From Peptoniphilus_A sp001811425 (GTDB lineage: Bacteria; Bacillota; Clostridia; Tissierellales; Peptoniphilaceae), in contig NZ_KV804730.1 of assembly GCF_001811425.1 (NCBI RefSeq), positions 1-64,000 of the forward strand: a DNA stretch of 64,000 nucleotides, in the 5' to 3' direction. Position 1 is the first letter of the stretch. The number at the start of each line of letters is the position of its first letter. This document shows positions 16,631-25,135 of the stretch, piece by piece. Position numbers and translations under genes: made by a program. The notes below the pieces were generated by a model. The model ran no database searches, was not told the origin of the DNA, and was given only the letters and a program-made list of their open reading frames with translations.

Positions 16631-17263
16631 ATGAATAAATTAGATATAGCATCTATTGCAATAAATATTATTGCACTTATGATTGCCATTATTCCACATG
16701 AGATAGCCCACGGCTATGTTGCCTATCTATGTGGAGACACAACTGCAAAGGACGACGGAAGACTTAGCTTAAACCCACTTAATCACATTGACCCTGTGGG
16801 TTTAATTTCTATGATTATTTTTAGGTTTGGTTGGGCAAAGGCTGTGCCAATTAACCCCTATAGGTTTAAGGGCAACAGAAAAATCGCCTCACTTTTAGTT
16901 TCCCTTGCAGGTGTTTTTACTAATTTTGTTCTTGGTTTCATTTCAGGAATTATTTTAGTTTACTTAAACTACAAGTCATCCTTTTTGACACCACTTTTCA
17001 CATCAATTTTTTGGTACAACATTATGCTTGGTGTATTTAATCTTGTGCCCCTTCCACCCCTTGATGGGTCAAAGGTCTTGGCAACACTTTTGCCAGAAAA
17101 GTTGGAATATAAATTTTATAAGTACGAAAAATATTTTTACTTTGTCCTTGTAATAATGATTTTTTCTGGCTTTGTAGATAAATTTATTGCGCCAATTATT
17201 GAAAGTATTTTAAGTGGAATTATTTACTTGGGAATCAAGCTATGGAATACAATATTGTTTTAA
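16631..17263 (+). CDS. Site-2 protease family (M50) membrane metalloprotease
   Basis: An integral membrane zinc peptidase of the short M50 group. The protein (210 aa from ATG 16631) has the zinc motif HEIAH at residues 23-27 in the first transmembrane segment, DDGRLSLNPLNHIDP, and the third ligand motif NLVPLPPLDGSK. Several further hydrophobic helices follow. No PDZ domain is present, so it is not RseP/RasP. Substrate unknown. It lies between nucleoside salvage genes and scpA, a common neighbourhood for this family, and overlaps scpA by 22 bases. Confidence 0.88.
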   Translation: MNKLDIASIAINIIALMIAIIPHEIAHGYVAYLCGDTTAKDDGRLSLNPLNHIDPVGLISMIIFRFGWAKAVPINPYRFKGNRKIASLLVSLAGVFTNFVLGFISGIILVYLNYKSSFLTPLFTSIFWYNIMLGVFNLVPLPPLDGSKVLATLLPEKLEYKFYKYEKYFYFVLVIMIFSGFVDKFIAPIIESILSGIIYLGIKLWNTILF

Positions 17264-17985
17264 AAACTTATGAAGGTCCAATGGATCTTCTTTTAGATTT
17301 AATAAAAGAAAATGAAATAGATATTTACGACATTCCAATTTTTAAAATCACTGAAGAATTTTTAAAATACATTGAAAATATGAAGAAGCTAAACCTCACT
17401 CTCACTTCTGATTTTATTTTAATGGCATCTACTCTATTGGAGATAAAATCAAAAATGCTCCTTCCAAAAAAAGAAGCCTTAGATGACGAAGAAGTGGAAG
17501 AAGATCCAAGGCTTGACCTGGTTGAAAGTCTTTTGGAATACAAAAAGTACAAAGAGGCTTCAGAGATTTTAAAAATTCAAGAGGAATATGAGTCAAAATC
17601 CTTTTACAAGCTAAGGACAGAAATATTTTCTATGAGCGAAATGGATTTTTTAAAGGATTCCAATGTGGAGAAACTTTCCCTTGCCTTTTTCAATATTTTG
17701 AAGAACTACAAGGACAAGGAAGTTGTTGGCATTGAAAGAGAATATTTTAAAGTTGAGGACGCATCGAGAAAGATTAAGCAAGCTTTAAAGAAAAATAAAA
17801 AGATAAAATTCAGCCAACTTTTAGAGGACATTGTCTATAAGGTTGACGCCATAACTTATTTTTTGGGAATGCTTGAACTAATTAAGAACCAGTACATCGT
17901 CGCAAATCAAAGTGACAATTTTGCAGATATTTTAATTGAAGAAAGAGAATACCATGGACAAGAACAAACTCAAATCAATAATTGA
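17242..17985 (+). CDS. scpA: Segregation and condensation protein A (kleisin)
   Basis: The kleisin subunit that bridges the SMC dimer in chromosome condensation. The 247-aa protein opens YNIVLKTYEGPMDLLLDLIK with DIYDIPIFKIT, the standard N-terminal SMC-neck-binding domain, and ends in a winged-helix-like region. It overlaps the M50 peptidase gene upstream and scpB downstream. Confidence 0.95.
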   Translation: MEYNIVLKTYEGPMDLLLDLIKENEIDIYDIPIFKITEEFLKYIENMKKLNLTLTSDFILMASTLLEIKSKMLLPKKEALDDEEVEEDPRLDLVESLLEYKKYKEASEILKIQEEYESKSFYKLRTEIFSMSEMDFLKDSNVEKLSLAFFNILKNYKDKEVVGIEREYFKVEDASRKIKQALKKNKKIKFSQLLEDIVYKVDAITYFLGMLELIKNQYIVANQSDNFADILIEEREYHGQEQTQINN

Positions 17986-18481
17986 ATCAATACTTTTTAT
18001 TTGGGGCGACCCCATTAGCCTAGAGGACCTTGCAAGTACCCTTGAACTTAGAAAGGACTATACAAGGGAAATCCTCATGGAGATGAAGGAAAATTATAAA
18101 AATGAAACTTCAGGACTAAGGCTAAGAGAAGTGGACGGCAAGTTTCAACTTGGCACTAAGCAAGAGAATGAACCCTATCTTAAAAATTTAATTAAAGAAA
18201 AAAATGAAAAAAATCTTTCCAAGCCTGCCCTTGAAACTCTTTCCATTATTGCCTACAAGCAACCAGTGACAAAAGTTGAAGTAGAAGAACTAAGAGGAGT
18301 CAACTGTGACAGCACAATCAAAGGTCTTCTTGATTTTAATTTAATAGAAATTTCTGGCAAGCTTGACAGGATTGGTCATCCAAATTTATACAGCACAACT
18401 GATAAGTTTTTGCAAAAGTTTGGCATGAAAAATTTGGAAGACCTGCCTGACTTAAAGGAATTAGAGGAGGAATCTAATTGA
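17954..18481 (+). CDS. scpB: Segregation and condensation protein B
   Basis: A dimeric winged-helix partner of ScpA-SMC. ATG 17954 gives 175 aa starting MDKNKLKSIIESILFIWGDP, which matches family starts; an upstream TTG would add a poorly conserved extension. The second winged helix carries LSKPALETLSIIAYKQPVT and ELRGVNCDSTIKGLLD. It overlaps scpA by 32 bases and rluB by four. Confidence 0.95.
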   Translation: MDKNKLKSIIESILFIWGDPISLEDLASTLELRKDYTREILMEMKENYKNETSGLRLREVDGKFQLGTKQENEPYLKNLIKEKNEKNLSKPALETLSIIAYKQPVTKVEVEELRGVNCDSTIKGLLDFNLIEISGKLDRIGHPNLYSTTDKFLQKFGMKNLEDLPDLKELEEESN

Positions 18482-19185
18482 GATTACAAAAATATATGGC
18501 TCACTGCGGAGCTGCATCGAGAAGAAAGTGTGAAGAATACATTAAGGAAGGTCTTGTAAAAGTCAACGACAAAATTGTCACAGAGCTTGGCACAAAAATT
18601 GACCCTAATGTGGATAGAGTTTACTTAAATGGCAAGAGGCTAACACTTGAAAACAAAAAAGTTTATATGATTTTAAATAAGCCCATTGGCGTTGTAACCA
18701 GTGCCAATGATGAAAAGGATAGGCAAACTGTAACTGACCTTGTGCCAGACGACTACAGAGTTTATCCTGTGGGAAGACTTGACATTGACACCACAGGCTT
18801 AGTCCTTCTCACAAATGACGGCGAGCTTGCAAATATTTTAATGCATCCAAGATATAAAATTGGCAAAAAATATATTGTAACTGTGGAAGGCACACCTAAT
18901 GCCCATGAACTTTCTCTTTTAAGGGCAGGACTTGATATTAGAGACTTAAAGACTTCTCCTGCAAATGTTAGAATTTTAAAAAATTTTAAGCAAGATTCAA
19001 TTTTAGAAATAGAAATTTTTGAGGGACAAAATCATCAAGTTAAGAGGATGTTTGACTACATTGGTCACAGTGTAAAAAAACTAAAGAGAATTTCCATGGG
19101 AGAGATTGAACTCCTTGACCTTGAAGTTGGAAATTACAGATACTTAAATGAAAAAGAAATCAAGTATTTAAAGGGATTAAAATGA
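18478..19185 (+). CDS. rluB: rRNA pseudouridine synthase, RluB/RsuA family
   Basis: This isomerises a uridine in rRNA (23S position 2605 for RluB). The 235-aa protein has an N-terminal S4 domain (MRLQKYMAHCGAASRRKCEE) and the catalytic aspartate in VGRLDIDTTGLVLLTNDG. The start is TTG 18478, overlapping the scpB stop as TTGA, with AGAGGAGG just upstream. scpA-scpB-rluB is a conserved order. Confidence 0.93.
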   Translation: MRLQKYMAHCGAASRRKCEEYIKEGLVKVNDKIVTELGTKIDPNVDRVYLNGKRLTLENKKVYMILNKPIGVVTSANDEKDRQTVTDLVPDDYRVYPVGRLDIDTTGLVLLTNDGELANILMHPRYKIGKKYIVTVEGTPNAHELSLLRAGLDIRDLKTSPANVRILKNFKQDSILEIEIFEGQNHQVKRMFDYIGHSVKKLKRISMGEIELLDLEVGNYRYLNEKEIKYLKGLK

Positions 19186-19736
19186 TTGTAAAGGAAAAAT
19201 ATTTTGAGATAGTTGACGAAATTCTATCTCATAATTTTTTAGGCAAAATCGCTGTGGATGCCACTGTGGGAAAGGGCAAGGACAGCTTAAAACTTTTAGA
19301 GGCAGTGGGAGATGAGGGCTTCCTTTATGGCTTTGACCTGCAAGAAGAAGCTCTTGACGCTGCAAATAAGCTTTTAAAGGATTATAAAAATTATAAATTA
19401 TTTTTGGATAGCCACGAAAATATTGATAAAATAGAAAAATTTGACCTAGTAATTTATAATCTTGGATACCTTCCTGGTTCAGATAAAAAAATTACAACAT
19501 TAAAAGATTCAACTATTTCATCACTTAAAAAAGCCACAGAAAAAATTTCTGAAGGCGGAATAATTATTGTGGTTTCCTATTTAGGTCATGAAAATTCTCT
19601 TGAAGAAAGACTTGGAGTAGATGATTTTTTAAAAAATCTCGACCAAAAGAAATTTAAGGTTGAAAAGAGAGAATTTTACAATCAAAAGCACAATCCACCT
19701 ATTGTTTATTTAGTGGAAAAGAAGGTAGAGAGATGA
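19182..19736 (+). CDS. mnmM: tRNA-modifying SAM methyltransferase, MnmM (YtqB) family
   Basis: MnmM methylates 5-aminomethyl-2-thiouridine at the tRNA wobble position in Gram-positive bacteria. The 184-aa protein has a Rossmann SAM motif AVDATVGKGKDSL with YGFDLQ, and the family hallmark NLGYLPGSDKKITT around residues 93-106. It overlaps rluB by four bases and the next gene by four. In Bacillus it adjoins the radical SAM gene ytqA; here the likely ytqA lies far away at 61213. Confidence 0.85.
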   Translation: MIVKEKYFEIVDEILSHNFLGKIAVDATVGKGKDSLKLLEAVGDEGFLYGFDLQEEALDAANKLLKDYKNYKLFLDSHENIDKIEKFDLVIYNLGYLPGSDKKITTLKDSTISSLKKATEKISEGGIIIVVSYLGHENSLEERLGVDDFLKNLDQKKFKVEKREFYNQKHNPPIVYLVEKKVER

Positions 19737-20923
19737 AAGTTGCAATAATTGGAGGAGGGCCTGCTGGGATGATGTGTGCCATTAAGGCTGCAGAAAATCA
19801 CCAGGTTACCATCTTCGAAAAAAATGAAAAATTGGGCAAAAAATTATTTATTACGGGCAAGGGAAGATGCAATCTCACAAATTATTGCGACGAGAGAGAA
19901 TTTTTGAAAAATATTGTAAATAATTCTAGCTTTATGTACTCATCAATTTATTCTTTTTCACCCTTTACTACTTATTATTACTTTGAAGAACTGGGTCTTC
20001 CCCTTAAAGTTGAAAGAGGTAATAGAATTTTTCCTGCTAGCGACAAGTCCTCTGATGTCATAAGAGCCTATGAAAAAAAATTAAAAGCCTTGGGCGTAAA
20101 AATAAATTTAAATTATGAAGTGACTTCCATAGAAAAAGTTGACGGAAAGTTTATTATAAATGGAAGAGAAAATTTTGATAAAGTCGTAATTGCAAGTGGT
20201 GGCATATCCTACAAGCTCACTGGGTCTACTGGCGATGGCTATAAGTTTGCAAAAGATTTTGGCCACAAGGTCATAGACCAAGTGCCGGGACTCATTGGCA
20301 TAAATTTAAAAAATAATTTTTCTTTGGCAGGACTAACTTTAAAAAATGTTGAATTAAAAATCCTAAAGGATAAAAAAATTCTTTCAAGAGAATTTGGCGA
20401 AATGCTCTTTACTCATAGGGGCATTAGCGGTCCAATTGTCCTAACAACTTCAAGTAAAATAAATAGATTAAAAGATTTTGAAATCTACTTGGACTTAAAG
20501 CCAGCCCTTGATCCTGAAAAGCTTGATGCGAGAATTTTAAGAGACTTTCACGAAAATCAAAATAAAAACTTAGAAAATGTAATGAAGTCACTTTTGCCAA
20601 GAGATTTAATTATTTATGTCCTTGAAAGTGCAGGCATATCTGGAGACAAAAAGGTAAATCAAATTACAAAAGAAGACCGAGAAAGTTTAGTAAGAACTAT
20701 TAAAAACTTTAGCTTAAAATTTGATTCATTGGATGATATTGACAGAGCCATAGTAACAAGTGGGGGTGTAGATGTAAAAGACATAGACCCCAAGACTATG
20801 GAGTCAAAAAAAGTTAAGGGACTTTATTTTATTGGAGAAGTCCTTGACCTTGACGGACTAACTGGTGGATTTAACATTCAAATTGCAAATTCAACAGGGT
20901 ATTCTTGCGGAATCAATTTGTAA
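19733..20923 (+). CDS. FAD-dependent oxidoreductase, HI0933/YhiN family
   Basis: A flavoprotein of unknown physiological substrate (family also called BaiN-like). The 396-aa protein has the dinucleotide-binding motif AIIGGGPAGMMCAIKA at the N terminus, the family block GKGRCNLTN, the central ASGGISYKLTGSTGDGY, and a C-terminal second FAD contact GEVLDLDGLTGGFNIQIA. It is the last gene of the run that started at asp23, before the hairpin upstream of cmk. Confidence 0.88.
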   Translation: MKVAIIGGGPAGMMCAIKAAENHQVTIFEKNEKLGKKLFITGKGRCNLTNYCDEREFLKNIVNNSSFMYSSIYSFSPFTTYYYFEELGLPLKVERGNRIFPASDKSSDVIRAYEKKLKALGVKINLNYEVTSIEKVDGKFIINGRENFDKVVIASGGISYKLTGSTGDGYKFAKDFGHKVIDQVPGLIGINLKNNFSLAGLTLKNVELKILKDKKILSREFGEMLFTHRGISGPIVLTTSSKINRLKDFEIYLDLKPALDPEKLDARILRDFHENQNKNLENVMKSLLPRDLIIYVLESAGISGDKKVNQITKEDRESLVRTIKNFSLKFDSLDDIDRAIVTSGGVDVKDIDPKTMESKKVKGLYFIGEVLDLDGLTGGFNIQIANSTGYSCGINL

Positions 20924-20933
20924 AGTCTATTCC

Positions 20934-20962
20934 TTTACTTATTTTTGAAAATAAAATATAAT
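20934..20962 (+). promoter_or_regulatory. Promoter upstream of cmk
   Basis: TTTACT (20934-20939) and TATAAT (20957-20962) are 17 bases apart. The predicted start near 20969 is the first base of the hairpin described next, so the cmk transcript would begin with a stem-loop. Confidence 0.65.
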
Positions 20963-20968
20963 GAGATT

Positions 20969-20999
20969 AATCACTACTATGGATTGTAGTGATTTTTTT
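20969..20999 (+). terminator. Terminator-like hairpin just upstream of cmk
   Basis: AATCACTAC (20969-20977) pairs with GTAGTGATT (20986-20994) over an eight-base loop, followed by a run of T that leads directly into the cmk ribosome-binding site. It can end the upstream operon, but it also lies inside the predicted cmk leader. It may act as attenuator or 5' stabiliser. Confidence 0.75.
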
Positions 21000-21009
21000 G
21001 GAGGTAAAA

Positions 21010-21630
21010 ATGAAAATTGCAATAGATGGACCAGCAGGCTCTGGCAAAAGTTCCATAGCAAAGGAAATAGCAAATAGACTTGAGATTTTATATATAGACA
21101 CAGGTGCCATGTACCGCGCCATAACTCTTAAACTTTTAAGGGCAGATGAAAGTGACTACGAAAAAATTTTAAAAGAAACAAAAATAGATTTTGATGACGA
21201 TAAAATATTTTTAGATGGAAGAGATGTGTCTAAGGAAATTAGGGAAAATGAAATTTCTAACAAAACTTCTGAATTTTCTAAGAAAAAAATTATTAGAGAT
21301 TACCTGGTAAAGATGCAAAGAGAAATTGCCAAGGACAGAGATGTTGTCATGGAAGGAAGAGACATTGGCTCAGTGGTTTTAAAGGATGCTGAATACAAAT
21401 TTTTCCTAACAGCTGATGTAGAGACTCGCGCCATGAGAAGGTACAAGCAACTTGACGACGACAGCCTAAACTTTGAGGATGTCCTTGCCGACTTAAAGGT
21501 AAGAGACTACAATGACTCTCACAGAGAAAATTCTCCCCTCATAAAGACTGATGATGCCATTTTAATTGACAGCACAGACTTAAATGCTGAAGAAACTATA
21601 GAAAAAATTATTTCATACATTAAAAGGTGA
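21010..21630 (+). CDS. cmk: Cytidylate kinase
   Basis: This phosphorylates CMP and dCMP. With ATG 21010, placed six bases after GGAGG, the protein is 206 aa and starts MKIAIDGPAGSGKSS, the P-loop. YIDTGAMYRA and the MEGRDIGSVVL region that binds CMP are present. An upstream GTG at 20989 would begin inside the hairpin and is unlikely. The order cmk-plsC-ispH/rpsA is conserved in clostridia. Confidence 0.95.
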   Translation: MKIAIDGPAGSGKSSIAKEIANRLEILYIDTGAMYRAITLKLLRADESDYEKILKETKIDFDDDKIFLDGRDVSKEIRENEISNKTSEFSKKKIIRDYLVKMQREIAKDRDVVMEGRDIGSVVLKDAEYKFFLTADVETRAMRRYKQLDDDSLNFEDVLADLKVRDYNDSHRENSPLIKTDDAILIDSTDLNAEETIEKIISYIKR

Positions 21631-21633
21631 CTT

Positions 21634-22224
21634 ATGTTTTACAAATTTGTACAAGTTTTTATTGGATTTTTTGTAAAAATTATTTATAGAATTGAAGTTC
21701 TTGGAATAGAAAATATTCCTGTGGAAGACAAAAGACTAATAGTATGTGGAAATCATAAGAGCAACCTTGATCCAGTGACACTTTCTGCAATTTTCCCAAG
21801 ACAAATTCATTGGATGGCAAAAAAAGAACTATTTCAATATAAAATTCTAGGCGGTTTTTTGAATAAAATGGGAGCCTTTCCCGTTGACAGAAATAATAAT
21901 GATTTAAAGGCAGTAAAGACTGCCCTAAAAATTTTGAAAAATGAAGATGTTCTTGGGATTTTTCCAGAGGCAACTAGGGTTAGTGAAATTGACTACACAA
22001 GAATAAAATCAGGCGTGGCATTAATTGCCCAAAAAACTAATTCAGAAATCCTTCCAGTTTTTATAGAGGGCGACTACAAGCCCTTTAGAAAAAATAGAAT
22101 TTATTTTAGAAAGCCAGTAAAAATTAATAAAGAAATAAAGTATTCAAATGAAGAATTAGAAAATATTTCTCAGGACATAATGAGAAGGGTCTATGGTGAT
22201 GAGATAAAATGGAAATTATTGTAG
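21634..22224 (+). CDS. plsC: 1-acyl-sn-glycerol-3-phosphate acyltransferase
   Basis: This acylates lysophosphatidic acid to phosphatidic acid at the membrane. The 196-aa protein has a hydrophobic N-terminal helix, the catalytic HX4D motif (H41 to D46 in NHKSNLDP), and FPEATR as the glycerophosphate-binding block. It starts three bases after cmk and overlaps the next gene by 16 bases. Confidence 0.93.
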   Translation: MFYKFVQVFIGFFVKIIYRIEVLGIENIPVEDKRLIVCGNHKSNLDPVTLSAIFPRQIHWMAKKELFQYKILGGFLNKMGAFPVDRNNNDLKAVKTALKILKNEDVLGIFPEATRVSEIDYTRIKSGVALIAQKTNSEILPVFIEGDYKPFRKNRIYFRKPVKINKEIKYSNEELENISQDIMRRVYGDEIKWKLL

Positions 22225-24392
22225 CAGATGTAAGTGGCTTTTGTGGAGGAGTAAAAAGAGCCGTAAAGATGGCATTTGATAGTGCTAAAGAGGGCGTCTA
22301 CTCCTATGGCGACTTAGTCCACAACGAATTTGTGGTAAAGGAGCTAGAAGATAGGGGCGTAAAAAAAATTGATGACCCTCATGTCCATGATTCAAAGGTA
22401 ATTATAAGAAGTCATGGAGTCCACAAAAAGATTTTAGATGAACTGATAGAAAACGATAATGAGATAATAAATTGCGTGTGTCCTAAAGTAGAAAAAGTTT
22501 ATAATATAGTAGATAATTTCTATAAAAAAGGTTATAATATAGTAATTATCGGGAATTATAATCACCCTGAAGTTATAGGGATTAATTCCAGATGCAATGA
22601 CTCTGCAACTATTATTTCTAACTTGGAAGATATAAAAATTCCAGAGGGAAAGATTGTGGTTGTATCACAAACTACAAATAATGTAGAATTTTTTGAAAAT
22701 GCAATAAATATTATAAAAGATATTTCAAAAGATGAAGTTTTAGTTTATAATACTATATGTAATGCAACTTTCAAGAGACAAGAGAGTATTAGGGATTTAT
22801 CCAAAAAAGTTGACGCTGTGATTGTACTTGGCGGCAAAAAATCTTCTAATACAAAAAAACTTGCAGAGATTGCAAAATTAAATTGTAAAAATGTATTTTT
22901 AATTCAGTCTATTAAAGACATTGATTTAAATATATTTAAAAAATTTAATAAAATAGGTATTACCGCCGGAGCATCCACACCGGATTCGGTAATCAAGGAG
23001 GCTGTTTGTAGGATGGAAAATTTTGACAAAGGTGAGATGATGGAAGCCATTGATAATTCTTTCAAAAGAATTAGAAAGGGCGAAGTAGTAACTGGAGAAG
23101 TTTTATATATAACTGATTCAGAAGTAATGGTGAATCTTGGATACAGATCAGATGGTATCATTTCAAAAGATGAACTAGCAGGAGGACCAGATGTTAATCC
23201 TCAAGATCTTTATGAACAAGGTCAAGAAATTGATGTATATGTTCTAAAGATGGATGATGGAGATGGCAATGTTGTTCTTTCAACAAAAAGAGTTGCTGAT
23301 ATGAAGATTTGGGATGAAGTTGAAGAACTTTATAACAACAAAGAAAATATCACAGTAACTGTAAAGAACCAAGTAAAGGGTGGTTTAACTGCAGATTACA
23401 GAGGATTAAATGTATTTATCCCAGCATCTCATGTTTCTGTTAGATTCCAAAAAGATTTAAGCAAATTCATTGGAGAAGAATTCGAAACTGAAATTATCGA
23501 TTTTGATAAGAGAAAGAAGAGAATTGTTGTATCCAGAAAGAATGTACTTCAAGAAGAATTAGACAAAGTTCGTGACGAAGTATATGACAAGCTTAAAGAA
23601 GGAGACATTATCGAAGGAACTGTACAAAGACTAACTAACTTTGGTGCCTTTGTAGACGTTGGAGGAGTAGATGGACTTATCCATATCTCTGAACTTTCTT
23701 GGAACAGAGTAAAGCACCCTTCAGATGTTGTAGCACCTGGAGATCTAGTAAAGGTACAAGTTCTAAATGTTGATAAAGAAAAAAATAGAATTGCACTTGG
23801 ATTAAAACAAACTATGGAAAAACCATGGGATGTATTCACAAGTGAAGTTAAAGTTGGTGATGTAGTTAAGGGTAAAGTAGTTAACCTTCTTGACTTTGGT
23901 GCCTTCGTAAGACTTGAACAAGGCGTTGATGGACTTCTTCATGTATCTCAAATTTCAAGAGAACATGTTGAAAAACCACAAGATAAACTTTCTATTGGCG
24001 AAGAAGTTACAGTTAAAGTAACTGATATTGATGAAGAAAATCAAAAGATTTCTCTTTCTATCAAGGCTCTAATTGAACCAGAAGAAAAAGAAGAATCTGA
24101 AGAAGCTAAACCAAGAGAAAGAAAACCTAGAAGAGAAAGAAAACCAGCTCCAAAGAGAGAAAAGAAAATTGAAGAACCAAAACAAGATGACTTCAATATG
24201 ACTATTGGAGAAATGCTAGGACTTAACTTCGCTGATGCAGAATTAGATTCTGAAATTATTGAAGATGAAAAAGAAATCGCTGCTTCAGAAGAAGCAGAAG
24301 CAACAGAAGAAGCAGAAGCAACAGAAGCTGTTGAAGAAACAGAAGTAGCTGAAGAAGCAAAAGAAGAATCTGAAGAATCAACTGAAGAATAA
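22209..24392 (+). CDS. Bifunctional 4-hydroxy-3-methylbut-2-enyl diphosphate reductase / ribosomal protein S1
   Basis: The N-terminal ~275 residues are IspH, the iron-sulfur enzyme that ends the MEP pathway, with cluster cysteines C12, C91 and C184. The rest is ribosomal protein S1, with four S1 RNA-binding domains between about residues 288 and 610 and an acidic, EEAEAT-rich tail. The fusion is a known clostridial arrangement. Inside the gene AAAGGTGAG immediately precedes two ATG codons (M277, M278) at the domain boundary, so separate S1 synthesis is conceivable. The S1 half looks less A+T-rich and more codon-optimised than the IspH half. Confidence 0.95.
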   Translation: MEIIVADVSGFCGGVKRAVKMAFDSAKEGVYSYGDLVHNEFVVKELEDRGVKKIDDPHVHDSKVIIRSHGVHKKILDELIENDNEIINCVCPKVEKVYNIVDNFYKKGYNIVIIGNYNHPEVIGINSRCNDSATIISNLEDIKIPEGKIVVVSQTTNNVEFFENAINIIKDISKDEVLVYNTICNATFKRQESIRDLSKKVDAVIVLGGKKSSNTKKLAEIAKLNCKNVFLIQSIKDIDLNIFKKFNKIGITAGASTPDSVIKEAVCRMENFDKGEMMEAIDNSFKRIRKGEVVTGEVLYITDSEVMVNLGYRSDGIISKDELAGGPDVNPQDLYEQGQEIDVYVLKMDDGDGNVVLSTKRVADMKIWDEVEELYNNKENITVTVKNQVKGGLTADYRGLNVFIPASHVSVRFQKDLSKFIGEEFETEIIDFDKRKKRIVVSRKNVLQEELDKVRDEVYDKLKEGDIIEGTVQRLTNFGAFVDVGGVDGLIHISELSWNRVKHPSDVVAPGDLVKVQVLNVDKEKNRIALGLKQTMEKPWDVFTSEVKVGDVVKGKVVNLLDFGAFVRLEQGVDGLLHVSQISREHVEKPQDKLSIGEEVTVKVTDIDEENQKISLSIKALIEPEEKEESEEAKPRERKPRRERKPAPKREKKIEEPKQDDFNMTIGEMLGLNFADAELDSEIIEDEKEIAASEEAEATEEAEATEAVEETEVAEEAKEESEESTEE

Positions 24393-24407
24393 TAATAAAT
24401 CAAATTT

Positions 24408-24437
24408 GAGAGAGACTTGTCTCTCTCTTTTTTTTTT
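24408..24437 (+). terminator. Intrinsic terminator after ispH-rpsA
   Basis: GAGAGAGA (24408-24415) pairs with TCTCTCTC (24420-24427) over CTTG and is followed by a long T run. It is a strong factor-independent terminator. Confidence 0.92.
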
Positions 24438-24487
24438 AACTAATATGATAATAGACAGTTTAAAATTAATATTGGAAATAATATTTG

Positions 24488-24496
24488 TGTTATAAT
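24488..24496 (+). promoter_or_regulatory. Extended -10 promoter before the DUF5317 gene
   Basis: TGT-TATAAT is a perfect extended -10 element (hexamer 24491-24496). No convincing -35 hexamer is correctly spaced. It would transcribe DUF5317, cdaA, cdaR and possibly guaB. Confidence 0.6.
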
Positions 24497-24568
24497 ATTT
24501 AGAAAGAAAAATTTTTGGAATTTATGTCAAGTTATCTTATTTGTGATATTATAAATTATGGTGATGGA

Positions 24569-25135
24569 ATGATTTTAGAGGCAATTATTTTAGCTATTCT
24601 TGTTTTATTTTTTATGAAGGACAAGGACTTAAATAATTTAATAAATTTTAAATTTAAAATGATTTCTCTTGCCTTTTTTGGCATATTTTTAATGATTTTT
24701 ATAAATTTTGTAACTGCCCATTATTTTGGAAGTCTTACAGATTTTTTTGTAAAGTATTTTACAATTTTTCACATTATTTCAATTTTAGCTATAGGGATTT
24801 CTCTTATTTCAAATTATAAAAATTATGGACTGCTTTTATGTGGTCTTGGAACTTTTTTAAATGCCCTTCCAGTGATTTTTAATGGTAAAATGCCCGTCAG
24901 TGCCTCAGCACTAATGAAGACAAATAATGAGAGGATAATTAAATTAATATACATGGGTGGAAGTTTAAGTCACGGAGTTTTTGAAAGTCCAAAGTTTTAT
25001 TTTTTGTCAGATATTATTCCACTACATAGGTTTATTGGAAATTCAAAGGTAATTAGCGTGGGAGATATTTTCATCGCTCTTGGCTTATTTTTTGCAATTA
25101 TTTTAATTACTAGGAAGAAGGTGCCTAATGGATAA
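24569..25135 (+). CDS. DUF5317 family membrane protein
   Basis: A polytopic membrane protein of unknown function. The best start is ATG 24569, preceded by GGTGATGG and giving 188 aa that begin MILEAIILAILVLFF. About five or six hydrophobic helices can be seen. The conserved central part is LGTFLNALPVIFNGKMPVS and a later HRFIGNSKVISVGDIFIALGL (the two conserved faces of DUF5317). An upstream ATG at 24524 is possible. It overlaps cdaA by eight bases. Confidence 0.8.
   Translation: MILEAIILAILVLFFMKDKDLNNLINFKFKMISLAFFGIFLMIFINFVTAHYFGSLTDFFVKYFTIFHIISILAIGISLISNYKNYGLLLCGLGTFLNALPVIFNGKMPVSASALMKTNNERIIKLIYMGGSLSHGVFESPKFYFLSDIIPLHRFIGNSKVISVGDIFIALGLFFAIILITRKKVPNG

Noticed and set aside
24297..24392. 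Repeats in the S1 C-terminal tail as a possible tandem-repeat element
   Set aside because: They are short low-complexity Glu/Ala codons in a disordered tail, usual for S1 proteins.
24041..24403. A 120-codon Ser-rich frame on the minus strand opposite the S1 acidic tail
   Set aside because: It is the antisense shadow of Glu/Ala-rich repeats, with no ribosome-binding site or independent signal.
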